Shown: positions 6,912 to 16,405, numbered from the stretch's first letter. The stretch: 64,000 bases of DNA from JAODBQ01 sp047602055 (GCA_047602055.1 JASGIG010000001.1:3162001-3226000), one strand, 5' to 3'. Numbers and translations are program-made. Notes: a model not told the origin generated them from the letters alone.

Positions 6912-8732
6912 GTGATCGCTCGGGTCTTGGCGCTGCCCGGGCGGCGGCTGGCGTGGTCGCTGCGGGCCGTGCTGGCGCTGCCGTTCCTCGTCGCCGTCCT
7001 CGTGCTGGCCACCAAGCACTGGTCGCCGGTGCTCGACCTGGCGATGACCGAGCTGCGCGTCCGCGACGTCGGCGGCGCGCACACGCCGCTGATCGGCCTG
7101 CCCGGCCGGATCGGCACGTTCCCCGACCAGGGCAGCCACCCGGGGCCGCTGAGCTTCTGGCTGCTCGCGCCGCTCTACCGGCTGTTCGGGTCGACGGCGT
7201 ACGGCCTGCTCGCCGCCACCGCGGTGATCGACGTCGCCGCGCTGTGGGTGGCGATCTGGGTGGCCGGCCGCTGCGGTGGTCGCCGTCTCGTGCTCGGCGT
7301 CGCCGCCTTCCTGGGCGTGGCCACCGCCTGGTACGGCGCCAGCGTCCTGACCCAACCGTGGAACCCGTACCTGCCGCTCGTCGCCTTCCTGCTCGCGCTG
7401 CTGGCGACGTGGGCGGTCGTCGACGGGCAGACGATCATGCTGCTGCCGCTGGTCGCCGCGGCGAGCTTCTGCGCCCAGACCCATGTCCCATACCTGACGC
7501 TCGGCGTGACGCTGTGCGCGCTCGGCTTCGGCGCCGTCGGCTGGCGCTGGTGGCGCAACCGTGCGGCGCCGAGGCGGGAGCGGTGGGTCGTCGCCGGCGC
7601 CGCGCTGGCCGGCCTGCTGCTGTGGCTGCCGCCGCTGATCGACGAGGCCCGGCACACCCCCGGCAACATCTCGATGCTCCGCCAGCACTTCCTGCACCCG
7701 CCCGAGGCACCGGCCGGCATCGCCACCGGCGTCAAGGTGATCCTCGCCCACTTCGACGTGTGGCACCTCGCCGTGCGCCTGATCGCCCGCCCGGCGCGCT
7801 ACCTCGGCGTCGTGGCCGACCTCGACGGCGGCTCGTGGGTGGTCGGCCTGCTCGTCGTGCTCGCGTGGGCGGCGACGGCCGTCCTCAGCCTGCGCCTGCC
7901 CGACCGGCGCCCGGCGCGCCTGCACCTCGTGGTCGTCGTCGGCCTCGTCGTGTCGGTGGTCTCGGCGGCGCGCATCTTCGGCAAGGTCTGGTACTACCTG
8001 ACGCTGTGGGCGTGGGCGATCGCCCTGCTCGCCGTCCTCGCCGCAGTGTGGACGCTCGTGCAGTGGTTCGAGCAGCGCCGGCCGCGCCCGCTGCCGGTCG
8101 TCGCCGCGACGCTGACCGTGTTGCTCGTCGCCACCGGGCTGTTCGTGCGCGATGCGGCGCGCGTCGACGTCCCCGAGCCGCGCCTGTCCGAGGTCCTCGG
8201 CGAGCTCGTCGGCCCGACCGCGCAGGCGCTCGCCGACGGTGCCGGCGCGGCCGACGGCAAGGGCGGGCGGTACGTCGTGCTGTGGGCCGACGCGTACTAC
8301 TTCGGCTCGCAGGGCTACGGGCTGATCAACGAGCTGGAGCGCCGGGGCTTCGACGCCGGCGCATCGCCGACGTACCACGTGCCGGTGACGCCGCAGCGGA
8401 TCATCGCCGACGGCACGGCAACCGCCGAGGTGGTCCTGGCGACCGGTGTCAACGTCGACGTGTGGCGGGCCAAGCCGGGCGTCGTCGAGGTCGCCGACGT
8501 CGAGCCCCGCGACACCGCCGAGCTGGCCGAGTTCGAGCGGTTGCGCAGCGAGGCGCTCGACGCGCTCGCCGCTGCCGACCTGCCCGACGTCGCCGAGCTG
8601 GTCGACACCAACCTGTTCCTGGCGAGCACCGACCCGCGCCTGCCGCCCGGGGTGGAGGCCAAGCTGACCCGGATGCTGGAGCTGGGGGAGGAGACGGCGG
8701 TGTTCGTCGCCCCGCCGGGCACGTTCTCGTGA
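6912..8732 (+). CDS. Polytopic membrane protein, GT-C-like (paralogue 1)
   Basis: A 606-residue membrane protein with about eleven hydrophobic segments between residues 10 and 420 and a soluble C-terminal part of about 190 residues. An early extramembrane loop has DQGSHPGPLSFWLLAPLY, reminiscent of the first acidic loop of GT-C glycosyltransferases that use polyprenyl-phosphate sugars. I chose GTG 6912 because it begins right before the first transmembrane segment; the open frame upstream is not gene-like. The stop overlaps the start of the next gene (GTGA). That gene has the same architecture and the equivalent motif MNHPGPLAFDALAIPV. Likely role: transfer of a sugar or another group during envelope polysaccharide assembly; the acceptor is unknown. 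Confidence 0.75.
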   Translation: MIARVLALPGRRLAWSLRAVLALPFLVAVLVLATKHWSPVLDLAMTELRVRDVGGAHTPLIGLPGRIGTFPDQGSHPGPLSFWLLAPLYRLFGSTAYGLLAATAVIDVAALWVAIWVAGRCGGRRLVLGVAAFLGVATAWYGASVLTQPWNPYLPLVAFLLALLATWAVVDGQTIMLLPLVAAASFCAQTHVPYLTLGVTLCALGFGAVGWRWWRNRAAPRRERWVVAGAALAGLLLWLPPLIDEARHTPGNISMLRQHFLHPPEAPAGIATGVKVILAHFDVWHLAVRLIARPARYLGVVADLDGGSWVVGLLVVLAWAATAVLSLRLPDRRPARLHLVVVVGLVVSVVSAARIFGKVWYYLTLWAWAIALLAVLAAVWTLVQWFEQRRPRPLPVVAATLTVLLVATGLFVRDAARVDVPEPRLSEVLGELVGPTAQALADGAGAADGKGGRYVVLWADAYYFGSQGYGLINELERRGFDAGASPTYHVPVTPQRIIADGTATAEVVLATGVNVDVWRAKPGVVEVADVEPRDTAELAEFERLRSEALDALAAADLPDVAELVDTNLFLASTDPRLPPGVEAKLTRMLELGEETAVFVAPPGTFS

Positions 8733-10681
8733 AGGCCCGGCTGCGGCGGGTCGATCCGGTCCTCGTCGCTGCGCTCGCCGTGGCCGCGCTGCCGATCGTC
8801 GTCGCCACCGTGCGCGCCGTCGCCGACCATTGGATCCCGATCGGCGACAACGCTCTCGTGGCCATCCGCGCCCGCGACGTGCTCACCGTCAACCACCCGC
8901 TGCTCGGTACGTGGACCTCCGCCTCGCTCGACGCCGGCGTCGACATGAACCATCCCGGCCCGCTGGCGTTCGACGCGTTGGCGATCCCGGTACGGCTGTT
9001 CGGCGGTCACGCCGGGGTGGGCATCGGGGTGATGGTCGTCAACCTGCTCGCAGTGGCAACGATGCTCACCGTCGCCTGGCGCCGGGCCGGGCGACTCGGC
9101 GTCGCCGTCGCCGCCGTGACGAGCACGTACGTGTCGTGGACGATGGGTAGCGAGCTGCTGTTCGACCCGTGGAACCCCCATCTGCTGCTGTTGCCGTGCC
9201 TGGCGATGTTGGCCTGCGCCTGGTCGCTCGGCGTCGGCGGTTGGCGGGCGCTGCCGGTGTACCTCGCGGTCGCCTCGTTCTGCCTGGAGACCCACGTCGG
9301 CTACGTGTACGTCGTCGTCGGGCTGCTGGCGGTCGCCGTCGTCGTCGGCGCGACGCTGCACCGGTGGATGCCCCCGGCGGATGGCACGACCGCCCGCCGC
9401 CTGCCGGCTGCGCGGATCGCGGTGGCGAGCGCCGCCACGCTCGTGGTGCTCTGGGCGCAGCCGTTGTGGGAGCAGCTGTTCGGGGCGGGGGAGGGCAACC
9501 TGTCGCGGCTGGCGGGCGCGACAGGTTCCGACGCTCCGAAGGTCGGTGGCACGTTGGCGGTGCGGATCCTCGGCTCGGTGCTGGGGCTCGGCCCGTGGGC
9601 GGCGCGTGCCGGGTTCGCCGATGCGGTGCCGGGCACGCCCTACGCGTCGCCGGGGGTCCTCGGTCCCGTGGACAACCTGTCGTTCGGTGCCGCCCTGGTC
9701 CGCCTCGCCATGCTCGTCGTGATCGTCGGCGCGGCGTCGTGGTGGGTGATCCACCGCCGTGATCGCGTCGCTCTCGCCGCGCTGGCGGTCGCCGCCGGTG
9801 CCGTCCTCGTCGCCTTCGTCAGTCTGGTGATCATGCCGATCGGCCCGCTCGGGCTGACCCCGCACCAGATGCGCTGGCTCTGGCCGATCGGCGCCTTCCT
9901 GTGGTTCGCGGTGCTGCTCGCCGTCGGGCGCGGCGTCGCCGAGCGGGTCCGCAACGGCTCGCTGGTCGTGGTCGTCGCCGGTGCGTCGGTGGCGGCGCTG
10001 TTCGCGGTGCTCGCCCTGCCGACCTACGCCCAGCCCGCCGGCCCGACGGCGACGGCGTTCCAGATCCCGGTGGTCCGCTCCCTCGACGAGCAGCTCACGC
10101 TCGCCGACCGCGGCCTCGGTGCGGTGTGGTTCGACGCGTCGAACATCCCGATCTTCGACAACTACGCCGCGGCCGTTCTCGCCCAACTGCAGGCCGACGG
10201 CGTGGCCTTCACCGTCGACGACCCCGGTCTCGTTCGCCAGTTCGGCAACCACCGCCGGGACCATGGCACGGTCGCCACCCGCCTGTACCTGCTGCAGGGC
10301 CGCGAGGCACTGATCGTGCCGGCAAGCTCCGAGCGTCTGGCACTGGCGACGCCGCTCACCGCCGACGAGCAGGTCCAGCTCCTCGCCGACGAGGACGTCC
10401 TCGCCGACTTCGCCGCCTCCGGCGCGGCGATCCTCGACGACGTGGGCGAGGCCGCGGCCGCGGCCGGCACCTTGCCCGTCGATCCGTCCTCGCTCGCCGA
10501 CGCGCCGAGCGATCCGCGGGCGGTCGTGTCGAGCGGTGTGCTCCCGGCCCTGCTGCGCGACGGCTTCGTCGCCGCCCCCGCCGAGATCGTCGACGCCAGT
10601 GTGCGCTACGCCGATCTGTTGACCAAGGTCAACGCCGGCACCACGGTCGCCGTCCTCGTGTCGCCGAGGTCGGCGGCCTGA
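8729..10681 (+). CDS. Polytopic membrane protein, GT-C-like (paralogue 2)
   Basis: A 650-residue paralogue of the preceding gene, starting at the GTG of the GTGA overlap. It has about ten hydrophobic segments, the loop GVDMNHPGPLAFDALAIP that matches the first gene's SHPGPLSFW loop, and the conserved LLFDPWNPHLLLLP (first gene: VLTQPWNPYLPLV). The C-terminal soluble part (about 430-650) is predicted to face outside. The tandem arrangement suggests a heterodimer or two successive transferases. It ends in a convergent spacer with a long hairpin. Specific function is not recognisable from sequence. Confidence 0.75.
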   Translation: MKARLRRVDPVLVAALAVAALPIVVATVRAVADHWIPIGDNALVAIRARDVLTVNHPLLGTWTSASLDAGVDMNHPGPLAFDALAIPVRLFGGHAGVGIGVMVVNLLAVATMLTVAWRRAGRLGVAVAAVTSTYVSWTMGSELLFDPWNPHLLLLPCLAMLACAWSLGVGGWRALPVYLAVASFCLETHVGYVYVVVGLLAVAVVVGATLHRWMPPADGTTARRLPAARIAVASAATLVVLWAQPLWEQLFGAGEGNLSRLAGATGSDAPKVGGTLAVRILGSVLGLGPWAARAGFADAVPGTPYASPGVLGPVDNLSFGAALVRLAMLVVIVGAASWWVIHRRDRVALAALAVAAGAVLVAFVSLVIMPIGPLGLTPHQMRWLWPIGAFLWFAVLLAVGRGVAERVRNGSLVVVVAGASVAALFAVLALPTYAQPAGPTATAFQIPVVRSLDEQLTLADRGLGAVWFDASNIPIFDNYAAAVLAQLQADGVAFTVDDPGLVRQFGNHRRDHGTVATRLYLLQGREALIVPASSERLALATPLTADEQVQLLADEDVLADFAASGAAILDDVGEAAAAAGTLPVDPSSLADAPSDPRAVVSSGVLPALLRDGFVAAPAEIVDASVRYADLLTKVNAGTTVAVLVSPRSAA

Positions 10682-10697
10682 GGCAGGTCACCACCGG

Positions 10698-10749
10698 GAT
10701 CTGTGTCAGCGCACAGACCGACGTGCACGTCCGTGCGCCGACGCAGATC
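10698..10749. terminator. Long imperfect hairpin between convergent genes
   Basis: GATCTGTGTCAGCGCACAGA at 10698-10717 pairs with TCCGTGCGCCGACGCAGATC at 10730-10749. About 17 of 20 positions match, and most mismatches are G-U compatible on one strand. It fills most of the 68-base gap between two converging genes and so probably terminates or insulates both transcripts. There is no U-tract on either side. Confidence 0.6.
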
Positions 10750-12648
10750 TCAGAGGCGGGCGGCGAGGGCGTTGCAGAGAGGGGTCGAGGTCACCTCGAT
10801 CGTGAAGCCGGCTCCCGGCGCCATCGCCCCGAGATCGGGCGGGTCGCCGGCGAAGAGCGCAACCTTCTCGTCGACGGTGACGTAGAAGCTTCCGGTCAAG
10901 GGGTCGGCAACGACGTCGATCTCTGGTGGCGACCCGTCCCACGCCAGCGCGGGCCCGTCGAGCGGCTCGGCGCCTGACGGCACCCAGCTGATCTGTGCGG
11001 TGCCGGCGGACTCGTCGGTGGCGAGCACGATCGCCCCGGTGTCACCGCCGAGCACCGTGACGTCGCTTCCGGGGACGAACGTCCCGCGCAGCTCGCGATC
11101 GGCGGCACGCTCCAGGGCCACCCACACGCCCTGCTCGGCGATGTACAGCCCGGCGCAGTCGCCGTCGATGCCAACGATGCCGTCGCGCGGCACCGCCATG
11201 CCACCGGCGATGCGGACGACCGACGGCGGCGTCCCGCCGAACACGGCATCGTCGATCTGGTAGCGCCACGCGGTGAACCCGGGCGACTTGAGCTGCTGGG
11301 TCCACGTCGCCAGCGCGATGTTGACCCACGTCCCCCAGAGCACCCCGGCGACGACGCCGCCGATCGCCAGCCGCCGCAGCCAGGCACGCGTCGGCGGTAC
11401 GAACGCCACGGCGGCGAACGCCGCCGGCAGCGCCAGCGCCGGCAGCATGTCGACGAGGTAGCGGTTGGCGGTGAAGCCGATCAGGAACGACGGGATCGCC
11501 GCCACCACGAGCCCGACGAGGGCGACCAGTGGACCCCACAGACGGCGGCGGAACAGGACGACGACACCGGCGACGGCGAGGACGACCAGCAGCGTCGCCG
11601 AGGCGGTGAGCGACGAGCTGGGCGTGTTCGTCTCCAACGGGTATGAGCCGTACTCGTGGGCCAGCGGTCCGAAGCGGACGAACGGCACGAGGCGCTCGAA
11701 GCGGATCGTGTCGGGTCGTAGGTACTGCACGACCGTCGTCGGCAGGAATCGGGGGCTGAAGAAGCTGCCGTGGTTGCCGGCGAACCATGCCGCCCGGACC
11801 GGGCTCTGCAACGTCAACAGCTGACGATCAGCAGGGAGGTCGAACGGTGTGCCGAACTTGGCCATGTTCAAGCCGACGTGGACGAGCGCGCCGGCGAAGG
11901 CCGCCCCGACCGCACCGAGCGCCAGCGGCCTGGCCCGCCGCCACAGCAGGAGCCCGACGCCGGCGAGGGCGACGAACGCGCCGATGCCGACGGTCGCCCG
12001 CGTCAGCAGCGCCGCCACCGCGAACCCGGCAGCCCACAGCAGGTGCCGGCGTGACGGTGCGCGCCACAGCGCCAGCACCTTCGCCGCCGCGGCGACGCAG
12101 AGCACTGCCGCCCACATCTCCGTCTCGTGGTACACGCTGACCCACCCGGACAGGTACAGCGCGGGGGAGACCGCCATCGCCGCGACGACGAGCGTCGCCG
12201 GCAGCCGGGACTGCCGCGGCCGCACGGCGGACCAGCAGCGCGATGCCTCGGTGGCGAGGTGGTAGGTCGCCGAACACAGCGCGGCGTAGCCGATCGTCAG
12301 GGACAGGCGCACCAGTCGCCCGTCGGCCCAGTGCCCGAACACGGCGAACGGCAGGCGTACGAGCGCCAGGAACGGGCCGTAGTACAGATACGTGCGGCCG
12401 TCGATCAGGAAGCCCTCGGGGCCCGGGATGGAGGCGGGCACGTCGAGGTGCAGGCGCAGGAACGCATGGGCCTGGGTGTCGTAGAAGTCGGCGCTGAACC
12501 CGGCGCGGTCGAACAGCGTCCACGGGCGCCATTGGCAGACGACGAACAGGAACAGGATCGTGCCGGCGATCGTCACCCATCGAGCCGAACGGAGGTCACG
12601 ATCGGTGAACGCAAGGTGGTCAGGGTCGGCGTCGTCGCGGCGCCACAT
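10750..12648 (-). CDS. Polytopic membrane protein, putative GT-C glycosyltransferase
   Basis: A 632-residue protein with a soluble N-terminal tail, a first transmembrane segment (WVTIAGTILFLFVVCQW) and about ten more. The first extracytoplasmic loop carries FSADFYDTQAHAFL and IDGRTYLYYGPFLALVRLP, a conserved pattern of actinobacterial membrane proteins thought to be GT-C-type transferases. The last 200 residues form a beta-rich exported domain. ATG 12648 is chosen because it overlaps the stop of the GT2 gene (ATG/TGA sharing a base), indicating translational coupling. That partner, a polyprenol-phosphate sugar synthase-like enzyme, would supply the lipid-linked donor. Confidence 0.8.
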   Translation of the reverse strand: MWRRDDADPDHLAFTDRDLRSARWVTIAGTILFLFVVCQWRPWTLFDRAGFSADFYDTQAHAFLRLHLDVPASIPGPEGFLIDGRTYLYYGPFLALVRLPFAVFGHWADGRLVRLSLTIGYAALCSATYHLATEASRCWSAVRPRQSRLPATLVVAAMAVSPALYLSGWVSVYHETEMWAAVLCVAAAAKVLALWRAPSRRHLLWAAGFAVAALLTRATVGIGAFVALAGVGLLLWRRARPLALGAVGAAFAGALVHVGLNMAKFGTPFDLPADRQLLTLQSPVRAAWFAGNHGSFFSPRFLPTTVVQYLRPDTIRFERLVPFVRFGPLAHEYGSYPLETNTPSSSLTASATLLVVLAVAGVVVLFRRRLWGPLVALVGLVVAAIPSFLIGFTANRYLVDMLPALALPAAFAAVAFVPPTRAWLRRLAIGGVVAGVLWGTWVNIALATWTQQLKSPGFTAWRYQIDDAVFGGTPPSVVRIAGGMAVPRDGIVGIDGDCAGLYIAEQGVWVALERAADRELRGTFVPGSDVTVLGGDTGAIVLATDESAGTAQISWVPSGAEPLDGPALAWDGSPPEIDVVADPLTGSFYVTVDEKVALFAGDPPDLGAMAPGAGFTIEVTSTPLCNALAARL

Positions 12649-14078
12649 CAGCGGGTCACGGCATGGCCACGGGGAACCAGTTCGAACACGAACTGGTAGG
12701 CGAACATCGTCGGCCATGTCCGCACGAGGGCGCGGTCAGCCCCCGCGGCCGCTCTGACGGCGCGCCCGCTGCCGGCGCCGAGCGCATCGAACGGCAGGCC
12801 GGTGTGTGCCGGGGCGACGGGCTCCAGGCCGGCGGCGGCGGCCATCCGTAGGAACGAACGGCGGGTGAAGAAGCGCAGGTGGGTGGCATCGAGGATGCCG
12901 CGCTGGTCGTAGTCGAACTGGCCGAGGGCGACCCGGCTGCGCGGGTACCAGTGGCTGAAGTTGGGCACGCTGGCGATCACCGTGCCGCCGGGACGCAGCC
13001 GATCGACCATCGACGTGAGGAGGAGCGACGGTTCGCGGAGGTGCTCGAGGATGTCGGCGGCGACGACGACGTCGAAGCCCTCGCCGATCTCGTCGGGCAA
13101 GCCCTGGTCGAGGTCGGCACGCACGAAGCGGTGCATCCGTCCGTCGATCCCGTCCGCCGCGGCGGCATCGACGCCGGTGACCTCGTGGCCCTGCTCGGTG
13201 AGCGCTGCAGCGAGCCACCCGGGCCCGCAGCCGACGTCGAGCACCCGCTGCGGCGGGCGGTCGGCGAGCAGTCGCAGCACCCGGCCGTGGGAGCTGGTCG
13301 CGGATGGCTTGAACGCGTACGGCTCGTCGACGCGGGCCAGCGCGCCGGCACCGAACCCGCTGGCGCCGAGCCGGTGGCGCACCGAGTGGCGGACCACGTC
13401 GCGGGCGTAGCGAAGGCCGTCGACGTAGCAGATCTCGTCGCCGTAGTAGGTCGGGATCGGCACCTCGGCGATTCGCTTGCCGGCGCTGTGCAACTGCAGG
13501 ATGATCTCGGTGTCGAAGTCGAACCCGTCGGAGTTGAAGGCGAAGGGGATGTCGGCGAGGGCGGCGGTGCGGTAGGCGCGGTAGCCGGAGTGCCACTCGC
13601 TGAGGGCCAAGCCGCTGGTGGCATTCTGGAAGCGGGTCAGCACCCGGTTGCCGACGAACTTGTACAGCGGCATCCCCCCGGCGCGAGCCTGGCCGCGGCG
13701 CAGCATCCGCGAGCCGAACACGGCGTCGGCGTCGCCGTCGACGATCGGGGCGACGATCTCGTGCATCACCTCGGGGGCGTACTGGCCGTCGCCGTGGAGC
13801 AGCACGACGACGTCCCAGCCGTGGTGGATGGCATACCGGTAACCGGTCTTCTGGTTGCCGCCGTAGCCGAGGTTGCGGTCGTGGCGGACGACGGTCACCG
13901 GCAGGGCGCTCGACGCAGCCGCGTAGCCGGTGGCCACGGCGTGGGTGTCGTCGCCGGAGTGGTCGTCCTGGACGAGGACCTCGGCGAGCCGGTCGGCCAT
14001 CGCCGGTGGGATCCGGTCGAGTACAGCCGCCAACGTGCGCTCGGCGTTGTAGGCCACGACGAGCACCCCGATCTTCAC
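12648..14078 (-). CDS. Fusion of GT2 glycosyltransferase and class I methyltransferase
   Basis: The 476-residue protein joins two enzymes. Residues 1-225 are a family 2 glycosyltransferase of the dolichol/polyprenol-phosphate mannose synthase type: VLVVAYNAERTL at the nucleotide strand, VQDDHSGDDT, the metal-site HGDGQY near 95-100, and GSRMLRRG. Residues about 265-476 are a SAM-dependent methyltransferase with motif I VLDVGCGPGW at 279-288, ADILEHLREPSLLL as post-motif, and LRFFTRRSFLRMAAAAG. Ubiquinone-type (UbiG-like) methyltransferases share this layout. The ORF is continuous and in frame. It probably makes a lipid-linked sugar that is also methylated, or methylates the product, feeding the coupled membrane protein downstream. 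Confidence 0.9.
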   Translation of the reverse strand: MKIGVLVVAYNAERTLAAVLDRIPPAMADRLAEVLVQDDHSGDDTHAVATGYAAASSALPVTVVRHDRNLGYGGNQKTGYRYAIHHGWDVVVLLHGDGQYAPEVMHEIVAPIVDGDADAVFGSRMLRRGQARAGGMPLYKFVGNRVLTRFQNATSGLALSEWHSGYRAYRTAALADIPFAFNSDGFDFDTEIILQLHSAGKRIAEVPIPTYYGDEICYVDGLRYARDVVRHSVRHRLGASGFGAGALARVDEPYAFKPSATSSHGRVLRLLADRPPQRVLDVGCGPGWLAAALTEQGHEVTGVDAAAADGIDGRMHRFVRADLDQGLPDEIGEGFDVVVAADILEHLREPSLLLTSMVDRLRPGGTVIASVPNFSHWYPRSRVALGQFDYDQRGILDATHLRFFTRRSFLRMAAAAGLEPVAPAHTGLPFDALGAGSGRAVRAAAGADRALVRTWPTMFAYQFVFELVPRGHAVTR

Positions 14079-14105
14079 GCGGCGGCAGCGTACTTGCGCA
14101 GCGGT

Positions 14106-15344
14106 TCAGAGCATGAGGATCGCGGCGACGGTGAGGATCCCGCCGGCTGCCAGCCAGGTGGCGAACGTCGGCCGCCACGGCACCTGCAGCCGGCGGATCG
14201 GTCGCTCGACGGCGACGTGCAGGACGGCGGCGACGGCGAGCGCCACGACGATGCGCACTGCGGCGAGCGCCCAGCCGTGCAAGGCGGTGCGGTCCTCGTC
14301 GACGATCAGGATCACCGGCCAGTGCACGAGGTACAGCGAGTAGCTGACGGCGCCGAGGGCGACGAGCGGGCGGTTCGACAGCGCGACGGCCACCCGGCCG
14401 CGTGACATCGCTCCGAGCAGTGTCACCGCCGAGACGATCCCGACCGGTCCGTAGCCGCCCCGCAGCAGCCATGGCGGGTCGTAGCTCACGAACAGCATGA
14501 GGAGGACGAGCACGGCGAGGCCGAGCCCTGCGACGGCGTCGCCCTGTGCCGGGCCCAGCCGCGGCGGCCGTGCGCCGGTCACCCACAAGGCGAGGGCGAC
14601 GCCGGCGAACAGCTCCGGTGCGCGGGCCCACGTGCCGAACTCGAGGCTCGGGTGCCAGCCGCTGACCAGGTTGGTCAGCGCCACCGGCACCACCCAGCCG
14701 AGGGCGCAGACGGCGGCGAGGACGCGACGCGGCGCGCCGGTGCGCATCGCCAGCACCACGAGGACGACGAGCCCGACGTAGAACTGCTCTTCGACGGCCA
14801 GCGACCACGTCGGCCCGAGCGGCCCGACGACGGTCTGCAGGATCCGGGCCTCGCCGGCGGCGATGATGTGCCAGTTGGTGACGCTCCACGTCGCTGCCAC
14901 GGCGTCGGCCGTGCGGGCGTGCAGCACGGCGAACGGTCCGCTGGCCACGATCACTACGGCGACGACGACGAGCGCGGCGGGTGCCAGTCGGCGGATCCGG
15001 CGGGCCCAGAAGCGCTGCCAGTCGTTGCCGCCGGTGACGTCGCGCTCGCGCAGCAGCAGCGACGTGATCAGGAACCCGCTGAGCGTGAAGAACAGCGACA
15101 CCCCGAGGAACCCGCCGCGCACCGCGTCGATCCCCGACGCGGCGAACGCGTGGAAGGCGAGCACGCCGGCGATCGCCACTCCGCGCAAACCGTCGAGCGC
15201 CGGCTCGTAGGCCAGGAAGCGGTGCCGCCGCCCGAGGGCCGCGCCGTCGTCGCCGCCCGGCTCTCGCTCCTCGACGCGCACCGCCGCGACACTACGGCCG
15301 AGGCCACCGTTCCAGAACCCTCTGGCGATGGACGCCGCGGTCAT
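14106..15344 (-). CDS. Acyltransferase family 3 (OafA/YrhL-type) membrane protein
   Basis: A 412-residue membrane-bound O-acyltransferase-3 family protein that would transfer acetyl or other acyl groups to envelope sugars. Family hallmarks are YEPALDGLRGVAIAGVLAFHA near residues 45-65 (RxxA/H region), GGFLGVSLFFTLSGFLITSLLL, and the loop TWSLAVEEQFYVGL, which holds the conserved Glu-Gln-Phe. About ten transmembrane segments follow, and it ends YSLYLVHWPVIL...VERPIRRL. The first 40 residues before YEPALDG are variable, and the exact start is uncertain. It follows the GT2-methyltransferase gene in the same direction with 27 bases between, so they may share an operon. Confidence 0.9.
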   Translation of the reverse strand: MTAASIARGFWNGGLGRSVAAVRVEEREPGGDDGAALGRRHRFLAYEPALDGLRGVAIAGVLAFHAFAASGIDAVRGGFLGVSLFFTLSGFLITSLLLRERDVTGGNDWQRFWARRIRRLAPAALVVVAVVIVASGPFAVLHARTADAVAATWSVTNWHIIAAGEARILQTVVGPLGPTWSLAVEEQFYVGLVVLVVLAMRTGAPRRVLAAVCALGWVVPVALTNLVSGWHPSLEFGTWARAPELFAGVALALWVTGARPPRLGPAQGDAVAGLGLAVLVLLMLFVSYDPPWLLRGGYGPVGIVSAVTLLGAMSRGRVAVALSNRPLVALGAVSYSLYLVHWPVILIVDEDRTALHGWALAAVRIVVALAVAAVLHVAVERPIRRLQVPWRPTFATWLAAGGILTVAAILML

Positions 15345-15652
15345 GACCCGCCGGGCGATGCTGTGGAACCTCCTGGACTTCCCCGGACGGCGTCACCGGT
15401 CCGGAGCCGGTTGATCGTGGTCGTCGGCACGCCGAGCGGTTCGGGGCGACGTGGACCATGGCCGCCGACGCCGGCATCACGATCGTCACGGCGGGCGACG
15501 GCGTTCGAGTCGCGGTCGACATCATCAGTGCTCGCACGGGTGCGCGATGGGCGGACCACGACGTCCTGCCGAAGCCGTCGTGATGCCGCGCCGTCGGCAC
15601 GGCCGCGGGAAATCAAGTGTCGTCGCACCAGCCGCTGCGGCAGGCTCCGGCC
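15345..15652. other. 308-base spacer with an unassigned coding-like remnant (about 15400-15582, plus strand)
   Basis: This gap separates the divergently placed acyltransferase and methyltransferase genes. On the plus strand one frame reads AERFGATWTMAADAG, then ITIVTAGDGVRVAVDIIS, and ends WADHDVLPKPS at a stop near 15582. The third codon positions are almost all G or C, as in real genes here. There is no convincing start and I recognise no family. It may be the C-terminal relic of a deleted gene or a short coding sequence. The rest of the spacer holds nothing I can identify, but promoters for both neighbours should lie in it. Confidence 0.3.
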
Positions 15653-16394
15653 ATGGCAACCGTCGTCTGGCCCAAGGAGATCGCCGAGGTGTACGACCGG
15701 ACGCACGCGGCGATGTTCGCTGCGGACGTGCTCGACCCGGCGGTCGACCGCCTCGCCGAGCTCGCCGAGGGCGGCCCGGCACTGGAGCTGGCCATCGGCA
15801 CCGGTCGGGTCGCCCTGCCGCTGCAGGCCCGCGGCGTCGCGGTCAGCGGGATCGAGCTGTCGGCGCACATGGTCGACGAGCTGCCGCGCCAAGCCGGGCG
15901 GCGAGCAGCTCCCGGTCGTCGTCGGCGACATGGCGACCACTCGCGTCGACGGTGAGTTCGCGCTCGTCTACCTCGTGTTCAACACGATCTCGAACGTCAC
16001 CACCCAGGACGAGCAGGTTGCCGTGTTCGCCAACGCCGCCGCGCACCTGCGCCCCGGCGGATGCTTCGTCGTCGAGCGCATCGTGCCGCAAGTGCGCCGG
16101 CTGCCGCCCGGCGAGCTGGGCCGGGTGTTCGACTTGCGGCCCGCGCACGTCGGCGTCGAGACGTTCGACGACCCCGACGGCCAGATCAGCTGGTCGCACC
16201 ACTGGTGGGACGTCGACGGGCGGCTGGTGCACCACGCCGCCCCGTACCGCTACGTGTGGCCCGCCGAGCTGGACCTGATGGCCCGCCTCGCCGGCCTGCG
16301 CCGCCGGGAGCGCTGGGCCGACTGGCACCGCACCCCGTTCACCGCCGACAGCCCGTCCCACGTCACCGTCTACGAGCTGACCGGCGGCAGCTGA
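15653..16394 (+). pseudogene. Class I SAM-dependent methyltransferase, split by a 1-base frameshift
   Basis: ATG 15653 begins MATVVWPKEIAEVYDRTHAA and runs through the SAM-binding strand ALELAIGTGRVALPL and GIELSAHMVDEL. At about 15884 the frame changes by one base. Removing one C from CTGCCGCGCC yields ELRAKPGG, which continues correctly into VVVGDMATTRV and FNTISNVTTQDEQVAVF and ends in YELTGGS before the stop at 16392-16394. The restored protein would be about 246 residues, full length for this actinobacterial methyltransferase family. Because both halves retain perfect family motifs, a sequencing or assembly indel is more likely than true inactivation. Substrate unknown. Confidence 0.8.
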
Positions 16395-16405
16395 ACCCAT
16401 GATGT

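Noticed and set aside
6953..8728. Plus-strand frame extending the second membrane protein far upstream
   Set aside because: The upstream part is an Arg-rich shadow of the first membrane protein; the GTGA overlap at 8729 gives a natural start before the first transmembrane helix.
8315..10264. 649-codon minus-strand frame
   Set aside because: It is rich in Asp, His, Gln and Arg with no hydrophobic or catalytic pattern and lies opposite a membrane protein with clear helices.
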